Origin: Phocaeicola oris
Lineage (GTDB): Bacteria > Bacteroidota > Bacteroidia > Bacteroidales > Bacteroidaceae
NCBI RefSeq assembly: GCF_021295095.1
Contig: NZ_JAJLQX010000007.1
Location: forward strand, 54,077 to 118,076
Direction of reading: 5' to 3'
DNA: 64,000 nucleotides
Below, in pieces: positions 16,032 to 25,211 of the stretch; the first letter of the stretch is position 1; every line of letters starts with the position of its first letter. The position numbers and the translations under genes were made by a program. The notes beneath the pieces were generated by a model. It made no database searches, was not told where the DNA came from, and saw only the letters and a program-made list of their open reading frames with translations.

Positions 16032-17549
16032 TTAATCATTGGGCATATCTGGTAAAGAATAACCATTTTGATAAGTATGCTTAACCCATTCCTTGGCAAG
16101 ATCGAGTGCATTATATTCGGCATACCGGCGATCAAAACGAGGGTCTCCGTCAATAACTTTGAAATCATCATAATTCACAATCTTCACTTTATCATTGGGC
16201 GAAATGTTTGTAAATCTCATATTGTCACCATCCCAATGAAGTTCTTTATGCAATCCTGTAAGACCAGCAAAACGAACTGCCAATACTCCCATGTCAACCA
16301 TTTCTGTAAATGGACCGGAGAATTGGAAATTGGAAGACGGTTCCACACGACTTTCAGGTGACTCTTTACATGCACGAATCCAATCCTGTTCATGTGCGTC
16401 CGTATCCCATATATTCCCATGTCCACCAGGTACACGTCGTAACGTAGGTTCCGGTTCTTTAAAGTATTGCATGGCTGTCTTGGGTAACAAAGTAGGATTC
16501 ATGCCATAGCATCCTGTCATAATCTTACCCTTTGTTCCAATAAAAATAATACCTCCATTTTCATCTCCCATCATCTCACCCTCTTCAAGTTCTTCCGGAC
16601 GAGGAGGCATCAAGCCACCATCGTACCATATTACTTTTACTTCCGGCATTCTCACATTACCTTTGGCTTTTCGTTCAGGGAAGGTATAAGTGATTACTTC
16701 GGCATGAGGGGGAGAATATAAATTACTCAATGTAGAACTCGCCATAACCTTTATCGGATATTTTATTCCCAATGCCCAAACAACAGGATCCATGATATGA
16801 CATGCCATGTCTCCCAAGGCACCCGTACCGAAGTCATACCATCCTCTCCAATTCCATGGAGTATATGAAGGATGATAAGGACGCATTTCTGCTGGTCCGA
16901 TAAACAAATCCCAATCAAGAGTCTTCGGGCATTTTACTTTTTCAATCGGTTTCATCAACCCTTGAGGCCAAATAGGACGATCCGTCCAGCAATGTACTTC
17001 GTACACATCACCGATAGCCCCTGCCCAAATCCATTCTGACACACGACGGGCCCAATCAAATGAATTCCCTTGGTTGCCCATCTGTGTAGCAACTTTATAT
17101 TTTTTGGCAAGTTTGGTTAAAAGGCGCGCTTCATATACAGAATGAGTAAGTGGCTTCTGTACATAAACATGTTTCCCTAATGTCATGGCATGAGACGCTA
17201 TAATAGCATGCGTATGGTCGGGTGTAGCAATAGTTACGGCATCAATGGATTTCCCCATCGAATCAAGCATCTCGCGCCAGTCCTTATAACGTTTGGCATT
17301 CGGATAATCATGGAATGTCTTCATGGCATAATCCCAATCCACATCACATAAGGCAACAATATTTTCAGTCGCCATATTTTTCAAGTTCCGACGGCCTACT
17401 CCACCGATTCCAACACCCGCAATATTTAATTTATCATTCGGTGATACATGACCGAAACCTTTTCCTAACACAGTATTAGGAACAATTGTAAAAGCAGCTG
17501 CACCCAACAGGCTGTCTTTTATAAAACTTCTACGTGAAATTTTCTTCAT
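16032..17549 (-). CDS. Gfo/Idh/MocA-family oxidoreductase with a Tat signal
   Basis: About 505 aa. A twin-arginine signal (RRSFIKDSLLGAAAF) precedes a Rossmann domain with GVGIGGVGRRN and the family motif QKPLTHS, then a large alpha/beta substrate domain. Tat export suggests it folds with bound NAD(P) before leaving the cytoplasm. Homologues oxidise sugar hydroxyl groups, including C3 of glycosides, beside DUF1080 hydrolases. The open frame starts 12 codons earlier; MKKISRR is chosen because it gives a proper signal peptide. A hairpin between susD and this gene may lower its expression relative to susCD. Confidence 0.88.
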   Translation of the reverse strand: MKKISRRSFIKDSLLGAAAFTIVPNTVLGKGFGHVSPNDKLNIAGVGIGGVGRRNLKNMATENIVALCDVDWDYAMKTFHDYPNAKRYKDWREMLDSMGKSIDAVTIATPDHTHAIIASHAMTLGKHVYVQKPLTHSVYEARLLTKLAKKYKVATQMGNQGNSFDWARRVSEWIWAGAIGDVYEVHCWTDRPIWPQGLMKPIEKVKCPKTLDWDLFIGPAEMRPYHPSYTPWNWRGWYDFGTGALGDMACHIMDPVVWALGIKYPIKVMASSTLSNLYSPPHAEVITYTFPERKAKGNVRMPEVKVIWYDGGLMPPRPEELEEGEMMGDENGGIIFIGTKGKIMTGCYGMNPTLLPKTAMQYFKEPEPTLRRVPGGHGNIWDTDAHEQDWIRACKESPESRVEPSSNFQFSGPFTEMVDMGVLAVRFAGLTGLHKELHWDGDNMRFTNISPNDKVKIVNYDDFKVIDGDPRFDRRYAEYNALDLAKEWVKHTYQNGYSLPDMPND

Positions 17550-17570
17550 AACAAACAAGATCAATATTTT

Positions 17571-17602
17571 AAAAGGAGAATCCACACTGACAATGTGGAT
17601 TC
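17571..17602 (-). terminator. Intra-operon hairpin between susD and the oxidoreductase
   Basis: Minus strand GAATCCACA, 7-nt loop, TGTGGATTC, then TCCTTTT. It may be a partial terminator or a transcript-stabilising end that sets a higher level of susCD mRNA. Confidence 0.55.
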
Positions 17603-17612
17603 CCTCTATCTG

Positions 17613-19256
17613 TTAATAATTATCATTTTGAGTCAAAGATCCTCCAACATAATCTATTTCTGTCTGTGGAATTGGATACGGCCACGTTTTATCTGTAACA
17701 TTAGTTCCAGTACCACTATAAATTCCTTCATCTGTTTTACCGAAACTCTGCATTGTAGAAACAAACATTTTCCATCGCAGCAAGTCATACAAACGTAAGC
17801 CTTCACCTGCAAATTCTACTCTTCGCTCATGACGAACAGCAGCACGCAAATCATCAGAAATTTTAACTTTATACTTCTTATTAAATACCTCTTCCGTTAT
17901 CTTCTGATCTCCAGAAATATTAAATTTCCTATATTTAGCATACGAATCCGTTGGAGACGTTGTCACAAATGCACGATGGCGAACTTTATTAATAATATCT
18001 ACAGCCAATTGTTTATCTCCACCTGTTTCAATCAAGCATTCTGCATACATTAATAAGACATCTGCATAACGAATATGGAAGAAAGACCAATCTGTATGCA
18101 TAAGATCTCCATCCGGTCTTCTTGAATAATCTACCCAAATCTTTCTATTATGCTGGAGAGAATAATCGTCATACCCTGAATAATCATGAAGTTCTGTAGT
18201 AACACCATCACCTTTGTAAAAAATATCTCCAGAAGACATGACTGTATGCGTCAAACGTGGATCTCCTATTTCATATTCTTCAACTAAGTTTTTGGTGGGA
18301 CATTCTCCTCCCCACCCTCCTGTTGTATTTCGCCCAATACACATTTGAGGAACAACACTTCCTGTAGTATAGTTAGGTATATAAGCCCGAGGTGTTAAAA
18401 AGATGGCTTCTTTTGACATATAACCTTTAGCCACACTATTAAATAATGTCTCATAATCATCTACCAAGCCAAATTGTCCACTATCTATAACATTTTTCAA
18501 ATCTGGCAAAGCACCTTGATCATCCCCAAAAAACATCTTAACTCGTGCTCTGAATGATAAAGCAGCTTCTTTAGAAACTCTGCCGAATTCTGATTCCGGG
18601 ATTTGGCTTGCTGAAGGAAGATTAGATTCGGATATTGCATCATTTAAGTCTTTTAGGATAAATTCTTTCACTGCATTTCCATCAGATTTTGAAATTTCTT
18701 TTTTCTCTGTAGCAGTTAAAGGATGATCAATAATAGGAACATTTTGAAACATTACCGCTAAATCAAAATAATAGAAAGCACGCAAGAATTTAGCTTCTGC
18801 TATCCAACGAAGAATATTCTCTTTTGCGACAATAGCTCCACCATCAGCAATTACTTCTGTTTCCGGTGTTACCGTCGACAAGAATACATTACATGCAGAA
18901 ATGGCTTGGTAACGATGATTCCATAAATCCCTCAACATACTACTTGTTGCTGGAGGATTGCCTCTGCTTACTTCTGTAATAACAACTCTATCAGCAGCGT
19001 CAGAACCTCCTTTCATACAATCATCAGTCAATTGGTCGCCCATATCAAATTTCATTTGTTGAAAGCTCCAATGATCCAAAATCGGAGTATAACAATTAAT
19101 AAGTAATTTAAATCCACCATTTTCTGAATTCAAATATACAGATTCATCCACAGAACCAAGAGGTTGGCGATCTAAAAAATCAGATGTACAACTTGAAAAT
19201 AAGAAATTTACAAGTAAAGCCATTCCCCAGACACTTGATATAATATATTTTTTCAT
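17613..19256 (-). CDS. SusD/RagB-family glycan-binding lipoprotein
   Basis: 547-aa outer-membrane lipoprotein (lipobox SSC, Cys23), followed by DFLDRQPLGSVDES, a common SusD N-terminus. It has TPR-like helices and the family C-terminus (LYDLLRWK, then WPYPIPQTEI). SusD proteins form a lid on the SusC channel and bind the glycan at the cell surface. It lies 13 bp downstream of susC. The ligand cannot be predicted from sequence alone. Confidence 0.95.
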   Translation of the reverse strand: MKKYIISSVWGMALLVNFLFSSCTSDFLDRQPLGSVDESVYLNSENGGFKLLINCYTPILDHWSFQQMKFDMGDQLTDDCMKGGSDAADRVVITEVSRGNPPATSSMLRDLWNHRYQAISACNVFLSTVTPETEVIADGGAIVAKENILRWIAEAKFLRAFYYFDLAVMFQNVPIIDHPLTATEKKEISKSDGNAVKEFILKDLNDAISESNLPSASQIPESEFGRVSKEAALSFRARVKMFFGDDQGALPDLKNVIDSGQFGLVDDYETLFNSVAKGYMSKEAIFLTPRAYIPNYTTGSVVPQMCIGRNTTGGWGGECPTKNLVEEYEIGDPRLTHTVMSSGDIFYKGDGVTTELHDYSGYDDYSLQHNRKIWVDYSRRPDGDLMHTDWSFFHIRYADVLLMYAECLIETGGDKQLAVDIINKVRHRAFVTTSPTDSYAKYRKFNISGDQKITEEVFNKKYKVKISDDLRAAVRHERRVEFAGEGLRLYDLLRWKMFVSTMQSFGKTDEGIYSGTGTNVTDKTWPYPIPQTEIDYVGGSLTQNDNY

Positions 19257-19269
19257 ACGACTCCTCCTT

Positions 19270-22200
19270 TTAAAATTTCATATTAATACCAAACATTATA
19301 GTACGAGGCTGTGGATAGTATCCCATATCAACACCTTTATATATAGGATTACCATTGTATTCTCCTATTTCCGGATCTAAGCCAGAATATCCTGTAATAG
19401 TAAATAAATTTTGTGCTGCAACATAGATACGCAAATTATCGATACTTATCTTTTTAGTCAATGAAACCGGTATAGTATAACCTAATTGTAAATTCTTCAA
19501 ACGTACATACGATCCGTCTTCAATAAACCATTCAGACATCTCTCGATTTAATCTACTATCCGCATCAATAGCAAAATTCTTATTTGTACTCCCTGGCCCA
19601 TTCCAGAATGTAGTCAAGATATCTTTGGGTGCATTATACCAACCCACGCCACCATACAAATCATACTTTAAAATATTTAAAAGATCATTACCTATAGAAC
19701 CTTGGAAAAATGCAGTAAGATCGAATCTCTTATATTCTCCTCCTAATGTTAAACCGAAAGTAAAATCAGGATGAGGATTACCAATCATGGTTCTATCATT
19801 ATTATCAAGTTTACCATCTTTGTTTAAATCAACGAACTTTAAATCTCCAGCTTTAGCATTAGGCATAACTTGCTGCCCATTATTTACATAATTGGTAACT
19901 TCTTCTTGTGTCTGGAATACACCATCTGTTTTATAACCAAAGTAGTATCCTATAGGTTTTCCAACTTCTGTCATCGTATAGGTATAATAACCAAGATGTA
20001 CGCCTGTCCCCGGAATATTAGCATCACTTCCCAAATCTGTTACCTTATTTTTATACGTTGACACATTTGCATTAATCGTATATCCGAATTCGTTAATTTT
20101 TCCATCATATTCAACTGTTATTTCAAATCCCTTATTATTAATACTACCGGCATTTACCCATGGTGTATTAGGGAATCCTAAACCTGCAGGAACTGGAACT
20201 TGTACTAACATATTTTTTGTATCACGATTATAATAATCTAATGATATTCTCAATGAGCCGGAAAGAAATGATAAATCTAAACCTGCATCAAATTGACGAG
20301 TTGTCTCCCATTTTAAATCTTCATTACCTACTTGACTTCTTTTTCCTGATAGTTGCGGATTATTGGAACCAAATAATACATAACTACTATTGGAAAATAA
20401 ATTAAGATATGCCCCTCCTGGAATTGTTTGATTTCCGATTTCTCCATAACCTAATCTGATTTTCCCTTGTGACAACCAATTTTTCATCCAATTCATAAAT
20501 TTCTCTTCCGAAAAATTCCAACCTCCAGATATAGATGGAAATACTCCCCAACGATGCCCTTTAGCAAATTGCGAAGATCCATCATAGCGAATATTAGCTG
20601 TTAACATATATTTATTAGCGTAAGAATAAAATATTCTACAGAAATATGAATTCAGAGTATTTATTGAATAATACCCATCTGCAGTCGGATTCATTGTACC
20701 GGCATTAATGATTTGTTGTCCTTTCTCATTATTAATCATACCCTGTTTTGAAGCACCAATATATTCATAACGGTTCTTTTCTGCAGATGTACCGACCATT
20801 GCAGTTACGTGATGTTCTCCAAGTTTCTGAGTATAAGTTAAGTAATTATCAAATACCCAATAATCTGTATTAGATTGAGAACGACTGGCTGTAGCATATG
20901 AACTGTACTCGTCACCATCTAAATAATATTTCGGAATAAATCCGTCAGATTGATTACGTATTAAATCAACAGATATACTTGATTTAAAAGTGAGGAATGG
21001 GAACAATTTAAAATCACCGGAAATACCTATCTTTGTAGCTATACCATGCCATTTATTTAAACTTGCACGATTTACTTGCGCTACCGGATTATATTTATTA
21101 GAATATAAAACACCGGTATATTTTGACCATGGATTAGTAGGCTCATACGAATCATATATCCGCTCCTTTAAGAATTCCGGCACATCAACTAAATTATTCC
21201 GATAAATAGGAGTTATAGGATCGGCAGAAGCCGCTGTAAAAACTGTAGCCTGATACGAATTGTTTTCGTCGATATTCTTTCTTTCCTCGTATGATACATT
21301 GACATTAGCAGATAAAGTCAGCCATTTTTTCACATCAGAATCAACATTTAATCTACCATTTAAACGTTCGTACTCTGAACCTTTTACAAGTCCTTTATGA
21401 TTCATGTAACCAAAACTACTGCGATATCTCAACTTTTTTATTCCTCCTGAAAAAGCAACATTATAGTTTTGATTTAATGCTTCCGACGAACTATTTGTAA
21501 TAGCATCCCACCAATTAGTACCTTGACGTCCTCCATTTTTATCCAAAAAATTTAAGATAGCATCTCTCTTTTCTTTGGTCGAAAAATCAGATATTAGTTC
21601 TTTACCGGCCGCAGCATAAGCTCTATTCTTGTAATCCATAAAGCCTTCTGCATCCAACATATCATATTCCTTACTTGCGGATTGAAAACCCACACTTGCA
21701 TCAAATTCTATATTTGTACGATAAATATCGCTCTTTTCACCACGTTTAGTAGTAATCAATATTACTCCATTGGCAGCACGAGAACCATAGATTGCTTGTG
21801 CAGAAGCATCTTTCAACACTTCTATATTTTGAATATCACGAGCATTTAACCATCCGATATTGCTTTGTGGAAGACCATCTACAACATATAACGGATCATT
21901 TCCATTCAATGTTCCTATACCACGAATACGGACATCTCCTAATGCCCCAGGACTACCAGAATTAGCAGTAACTGTCACACCGGCTATTTTCCCTTGTAAA
22001 GCATCTGATGCACTACGAAGAGGTAAATTTGATATTTGATCTCCTTTAACTTGCGAGACAGCACCAGTTAAATCTCTCTTTTGCATAGAGCCATACCCCA
22101 CCACCACAACTTCTTCCAAAGCTTCGGTATCTTCTTTCAATACAATGGTCATAGTGTGTTGTCTGTCTGCCGTCACCTCTGATGTGGTATATCCGATGTA

Positions 22201-22743
22201 AGAAACAATCAATGTGGCATTATCAGATACATTCAGCATAAAGTTTCCGTCCATATCTGTAATTGTTCCATTAGTTGCTCCCTTTTCAAGGATATTAGCT
22301 CCGATGATTGGTGTTCCATTAGTATCTTGTACCTTTCCACGTACCTGTTGATTTTGTTCTACATCTTTCACATTGGGATTATCCGAAACATTTTTTGTCC
22401 TTATCAACATAATATTGGTACCTTCAACTACATAGTTTATTTGAGTCCCTCTAAAGATACTGTTCAACACCTTAGAAACGGTTTCTTCTTTAGCATCAAC
22501 ATTAACAGTCCGACCAAGGTCTACATCTTTCTCATTATAAACAAATAGATAATCTGTTTGTTTCTCTATCTCTTTTATAATCTGCCGGGTTGTTACGTTG
22601 CTTGAGGTAATTGTCACGCGCTGGCTCTGAGCACCTGTCTCGTTAGCAAATACTGAGCCTACACATAAGAGCAATAATAGTACAAGAACTTTCATAGTAC
22701 ATAAAAATTGTTTAAAGGCTTCATTATTAGAAAAATATTCCAT
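19270..22743 (-). CDS. SusC/RagA TonB-dependent transporter with STN signalling domain
   Basis: 1157-aa outer-membrane transporter. A signal peptide is followed by an STN domain (about 41-115), a carboxypeptidase-like regulatory domain (about 134-203), a TonB-box-like stretch with EEVVVVGYG at 210-218, a plug and a 22-strand barrel ending in ITGYSGLDPEIGEY and a C-terminal Phe. The STN domain shows that it signals to the FecR anti-sigma factor, which is encoded just upstream with the ECF sigma factor. It imports the target glycan together with SusD. The 5' region overlaps a candidate antisense RNA. Confidence 0.95.
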   Translation of the reverse strand: MEYFSNNEAFKQFLCTMKVLVLLLLLCVGSVFANETGAQSQRVTITSSNVTTRQIIKEIEKQTDYLFVYNEKDVDLGRTVNVDAKEETVSKVLNSIFRGTQINYVVEGTNIMLIRTKNVSDNPNVKDVEQNQQVRGKVQDTNGTPIIGANILEKGATNGTITDMDGNFMLNVSDNATLIVSYIGYTTSEVTADRQHTMTIVLKEDTEALEEVVVVGYGSMQKRDLTGAVSQVKGDQISNLPLRSASDALQGKIAGVTVTANSGSPGALGDVRIRGIGTLNGNDPLYVVDGLPQSNIGWLNARDIQNIEVLKDASAQAIYGSRAANGVILITTKRGEKSDIYRTNIEFDASVGFQSASKEYDMLDAEGFMDYKNRAYAAAGKELISDFSTKEKRDAILNFLDKNGGRQGTNWWDAITNSSSEALNQNYNVAFSGGIKKLRYRSSFGYMNHKGLVKGSEYERLNGRLNVDSDVKKWLTLSANVNVSYEERKNIDENNSYQATVFTAASADPITPIYRNNLVDVPEFLKERIYDSYEPTNPWSKYTGVLYSNKYNPVAQVNRASLNKWHGIATKIGISGDFKLFPFLTFKSSISVDLIRNQSDGFIPKYYLDGDEYSSYATASRSQSNTDYWVFDNYLTYTQKLGEHHVTAMVGTSAEKNRYEYIGASKQGMINNEKGQQIINAGTMNPTADGYYSINTLNSYFCRIFYSYANKYMLTANIRYDGSSQFAKGHRWGVFPSISGGWNFSEEKFMNWMKNWLSQGKIRLGYGEIGNQTIPGGAYLNLFSNSSYVLFGSNNPQLSGKRSQVGNEDLKWETTRQFDAGLDLSFLSGSLRISLDYYNRDTKNMLVQVPVPAGLGFPNTPWVNAGSINNKGFEITVEYDGKINEFGYTINANVSTYKNKVTDLGSDANIPGTGVHLGYYTYTMTEVGKPIGYYFGYKTDGVFQTQEEVTNYVNNGQQVMPNAKAGDLKFVDLNKDGKLDNNDRTMIGNPHPDFTFGLTLGGEYKRFDLTAFFQGSIGNDLLNILKYDLYGGVGWYNAPKDILTTFWNGPGSTNKNFAIDADSRLNREMSEWFIEDGSYVRLKNLQLGYTIPVSLTKKISIDNLRIYVAAQNLFTITGYSGLDPEIGEYNGNPIYKGVDMGYYPQPRTIMFGINMKF

Positions 22744-22750
22744 ACTTTTG
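22743..22750 (+). promoter_or_regulatory. -7 element for the antisense sRNA candidate
   Basis: TACTTTTG on the plus strand at the susC start codon, a full -7 match facing away from susC. No TTTG at -33. Confidence 0.45.
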
Positions 22751-22756
22751 TTTTGA

Positions 22757-22843
22757 CAATTTTAAGGTAAAACTTAGAATTTATTATTGAGTCAATTGCT
22801 ATTGACTCGAACGGATAGATGCTGCAACATCTGTCCGTTTTTC
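22757..22843 (+). ncRNA. Candidate DonS-like antisense sRNA opposite the susC leader
   Basis: The gap between fecR and susC holds, on the plus strand, a -7 element (22743-22750), about 85 bp of transcript, and a strong intrinsic terminator at 22810-22842: ACGGATAGATG, loop, CATCTGTCCGT, then TTTTT. No plus-strand gene ends here, so this terminator needs another explanation. In Bacteroides fragilis, short antisense RNAs of this kind (DonS and relatives) lie between anti-sigma and susC genes and repress their PUL. A second inverted repeat GAGTCAAT/ATTGACTC is at 22791-22809. Position and parts fit; transcription is inferred. Confidence 0.55.
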
Positions 22844-22896
22844 TTGTGTTTTTCTTAAGCATTATTTGTTTCCCATAGGCAAATAGTATTAAATGG

Positions 22897-23823
22897 TTAA
22901 TAGATTATGACATTTTTAGTTTCTCCTTTTATTATGAATTTAAATTTACTATCTAATTGCAATACTTTTAACACATGTTCGATGCCATCATGAGTCCAGA
23001 ACTTTCCGGTATACTGTCAGTCAAGATATTTAGAATCACGAATGATAATATTATAATCATAATACAGAGAAAGCTTTTTCAATATCTCTTTAATAGTTTT
23101 ATTATTAAAACATATAAGTCCTTTCGTCCATAAAAAGTATTCTTTATTCTCTATTGGCTTCTTTATAATTTTATTATTAATCAATATAGCAGTGGAATTT
23201 GGCTCCACCTTTGCAGCCATCGACTGATTTGCATGATCAAAAAGCTCAATTGACCCTCTAATCAATGATGTTTCCCATGTATTTTCTTTCCCATAAGCTA
23301 TCACATTAAATTCTGTACCCAAAACACGAATATTCAACTTATTCGTTTCGACTATAAAAGGCTTCGAAATATCTTTCTTCACTTCGAAATAACCTTCTCC
23401 ATCCAATGTTACATTACGAGTTTCACCTTCAAACTTATTAGCGAAAGTAAGTTTACTGCCGGAATTTAACCAGACTCTTGTACTATCAGGTAAAACAATT
23501 TCCGTACGCTGACCTGCCGGAGCATAAACTGACATCATGGAAGGAACAGCAGCCTTATGGACAGATAATCGCCAAACTTCTGCTATACATAGCAGCATTA
23601 CAGCAACAGCTGCTATCCGCAAAGCATATCTCATAAACAATAAACTCGCCTTCTTCGTCCTCTTTTCTTCTGATGAATTCCAAAGTGTAGCATCATATAT
23701 TTTATGAGCCTTCAAATATTCACACTTATGTTCGTCATCCTCCAGAATCCATTCCGTAACGTATTTACGCTCCTTTTCGGAAGACTTTCCGGATATATAT
23801 CTAAATAATGTTTGATTGTCCAT
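22897..23823 (-). pseudogene. FecR-type anti-sigma factor interrupted by an in-frame TGA
   Basis: The frame from 23823 reads as a FecR protein: cytoplasmic sigma-binding N-terminus, one membrane helix (about 67-84), and the periplasmic FecR domain with VYAPAGQRTEIVLPDSTRVW and the LDGEGYFEVKKDISKPF motif. It stops at TGA (23017-23019) after 268 residues. The same frame then continues with QYTGKFWTHDGIEHVLKVL and ends at TAA 22897, giving about 308 codons. This is the usual FecR C-terminal STN-contact domain. It is therefore truncated by a nonsense change, or read through, or a sequencing error. If real, signalling from SusC to the sigma factor may be lost or locked. Confidence 0.8.
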
Positions 23824-23903
23824 TTTTATCTCATTACATTAATATTACGACTGATTTAGCCTTAACCCTAAAGAGAATCCAAAGAATTTTTGTTTTTCGT
23901 GTT

Positions 23904-24500
23904 TTAAATAAAATAAAAGAAGAAATAAAATAAGGGCAAATAATCTTTCAACGCAACATACAAAGCCCTAAGAGCCCTACTAATATGGTATTCCACGGCC
24001 TTTTCTGACAAATCAAGCTCACTTGCAATCTGTTTATTCGTTTTCTCTTCCATTCTGCTCATCTGAAAAATCTGTTTAGTTTTGTCTGGTAATGAATCAA
24101 GTGTTTTTTCAACTATGTTTTTTATTTCTTCAGAAAAAATATCACTTGGATCGCATGCTTCCAATGCCTCAATCTGAATATTCAACTCCTGCTTTTCCCA
24201 ATTTGACCTAGTTGTCATCACTTTCTGTTCCATTTTTTTATGTTTCAAATAATCTAATGCTCTGTTTTTCAGAATAGTTAATAAGAAAGAAGGAATAGAG
24301 TCTGATTTTGAATAATCTATATTTTGCCACAAAGCAATCATAGAATCGGAAACAATATCTTCAGCCACAAAATCATCGCGCACATACGACTTTACAAAAA
24401 GGAAAGAACGTCTATAATAGGTATTATAGATAACGTTAAAGGTAAAATGTTTTTCCTTTTCAATATGTTTGCTCAAATCTATGGTTTTATTCAGAGGCAT
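23904..24500 (-). CDS. ECF-type RNA polymerase sigma-70 factor
   Basis: 198-aa sigma factor with region 2 (about 25-95, YVRDDFVAEDIVSDSMIALW) and region 4 (about 130-185, MSRMEEKTNKQIASELDLSEKAVEYHISRALRAL). It is of the Bacteroidetes PUL type paired with FecR. It ends in a strongly hydrophobic tail, PLFYFFFYFI, seen in several sigma factors of this group and of unknown use. It probably activates susC transcription when FecR receives a signal from SusC. The FecR gene follows after 80 bp. Confidence 0.92.
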   Translation of the reverse strand: MPLNKTIDLSKHIEKEKHFTFNVIYNTYYRRSFLFVKSYVRDDFVAEDIVSDSMIALWQNIDYSKSDSIPSFLLTILKNRALDYLKHKKMEQKVMTTRSNWEKQELNIQIEALEACDPSDIFSEEIKNIVEKTLDSLPDKTKQIFQMSRMEEKTNKQIASELDLSEKAVEYHISRALRALYVALKDYLPLFYFFFYFI

Positions 24501-24515
24501 TCTAAATGTTTTTTA

Positions 24516-24523
24516 CAAAGCTA
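24516..24523 (-). promoter_or_regulatory. -7 element of the sigma factor promoter
   Basis: Minus strand TAGCTTTG only 15 bp before the ATG, so the transcript would be nearly leaderless. Confidence 0.45.
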
Positions 24524-24609
24524 ACTATTCCAAATAAGATTTCCAACAGACAGCAAACTGAAATTTACCAATGAACTCGTCCGCTTATCAAACTGTTTTG
24601 TCTCAATCT

Positions 24610-24926
24610 CTGCTTCTTTTAAGATGATACATGTTTTTTGTCAACCAACCATAACAACTATTATGCTGATGCGTATGAGCTGAAAAGTGAACCATATAAG
24701 TTGCCGTATTCATCAGAAGATTTTTTCGTTTCACTCCTGTGAGACAATTGTTTCACATCTGTGAGACATTTGTTTCACTCCTGTGAGACATTTGTTTCAC
24801 TCTTGTGAGACAAATGAACCGTCCGTATGAGTTGAGCAGTTTATACGGTTCACTTTTCGAAGTCTCTTGAAGACAAGTTTTAATGAATCGGATGAAAATG
24901 CTAAAAACATCGTTTGAACATACTGT
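24610..24926 (+). repeat. Palindromic intergenic repeat, copy 2 (4 units, forward)
   Basis: The core 24728-24811 holds four GTTTCAC-N4-GTGAGAC units at 24728, 24750, 24772 and 24794, exactly 22 bp apart. The left flank CCGTATTCATCAGAAG is shared with copy 3 and, inverted, copy 4. The outer right flank ACATCGTTTGAACATACTGT matches copy 4 inverted (59293-59312), and GGTTCACTTTTCGAAGT matches copy 1 inverted. The rest of 24524-25211 shows only the promoter at 25063. Confidence 0.87.
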
Positions 24927-25062
24927 GAAAACGTTTTGACTTAAGAATCCGGTTCAATACATTCTTTCTTTTTATATTATAGAAAACACTATTAATCTTG
25001 GAAAATTATCATCATATCATTAAAAACATCATAGAATTCATATAGCATAAAAACATTTTCCG

Positions 25063-25070
25063 TAACTTTG
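25063..25070 (+). promoter_or_regulatory. -7 element upstream of the THUMP-like methyltransferase
   Basis: TAACTTTG, about 140 bp before the start codon, which implies a long leader. Confidence 0.45.
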
Positions 25071-25211
25071 TCTTCGGCACACAGAGTAATAATTATTTGT
25101 AACACTTTGAAATTTAGAACTTCAAAGGTAAAACTATTGTTAATCAATCAAATTGATAGACACCTACATTTCATCTAACTCACGTTGATTTTGTAGGAAT
25201 AAAAACAGCCA

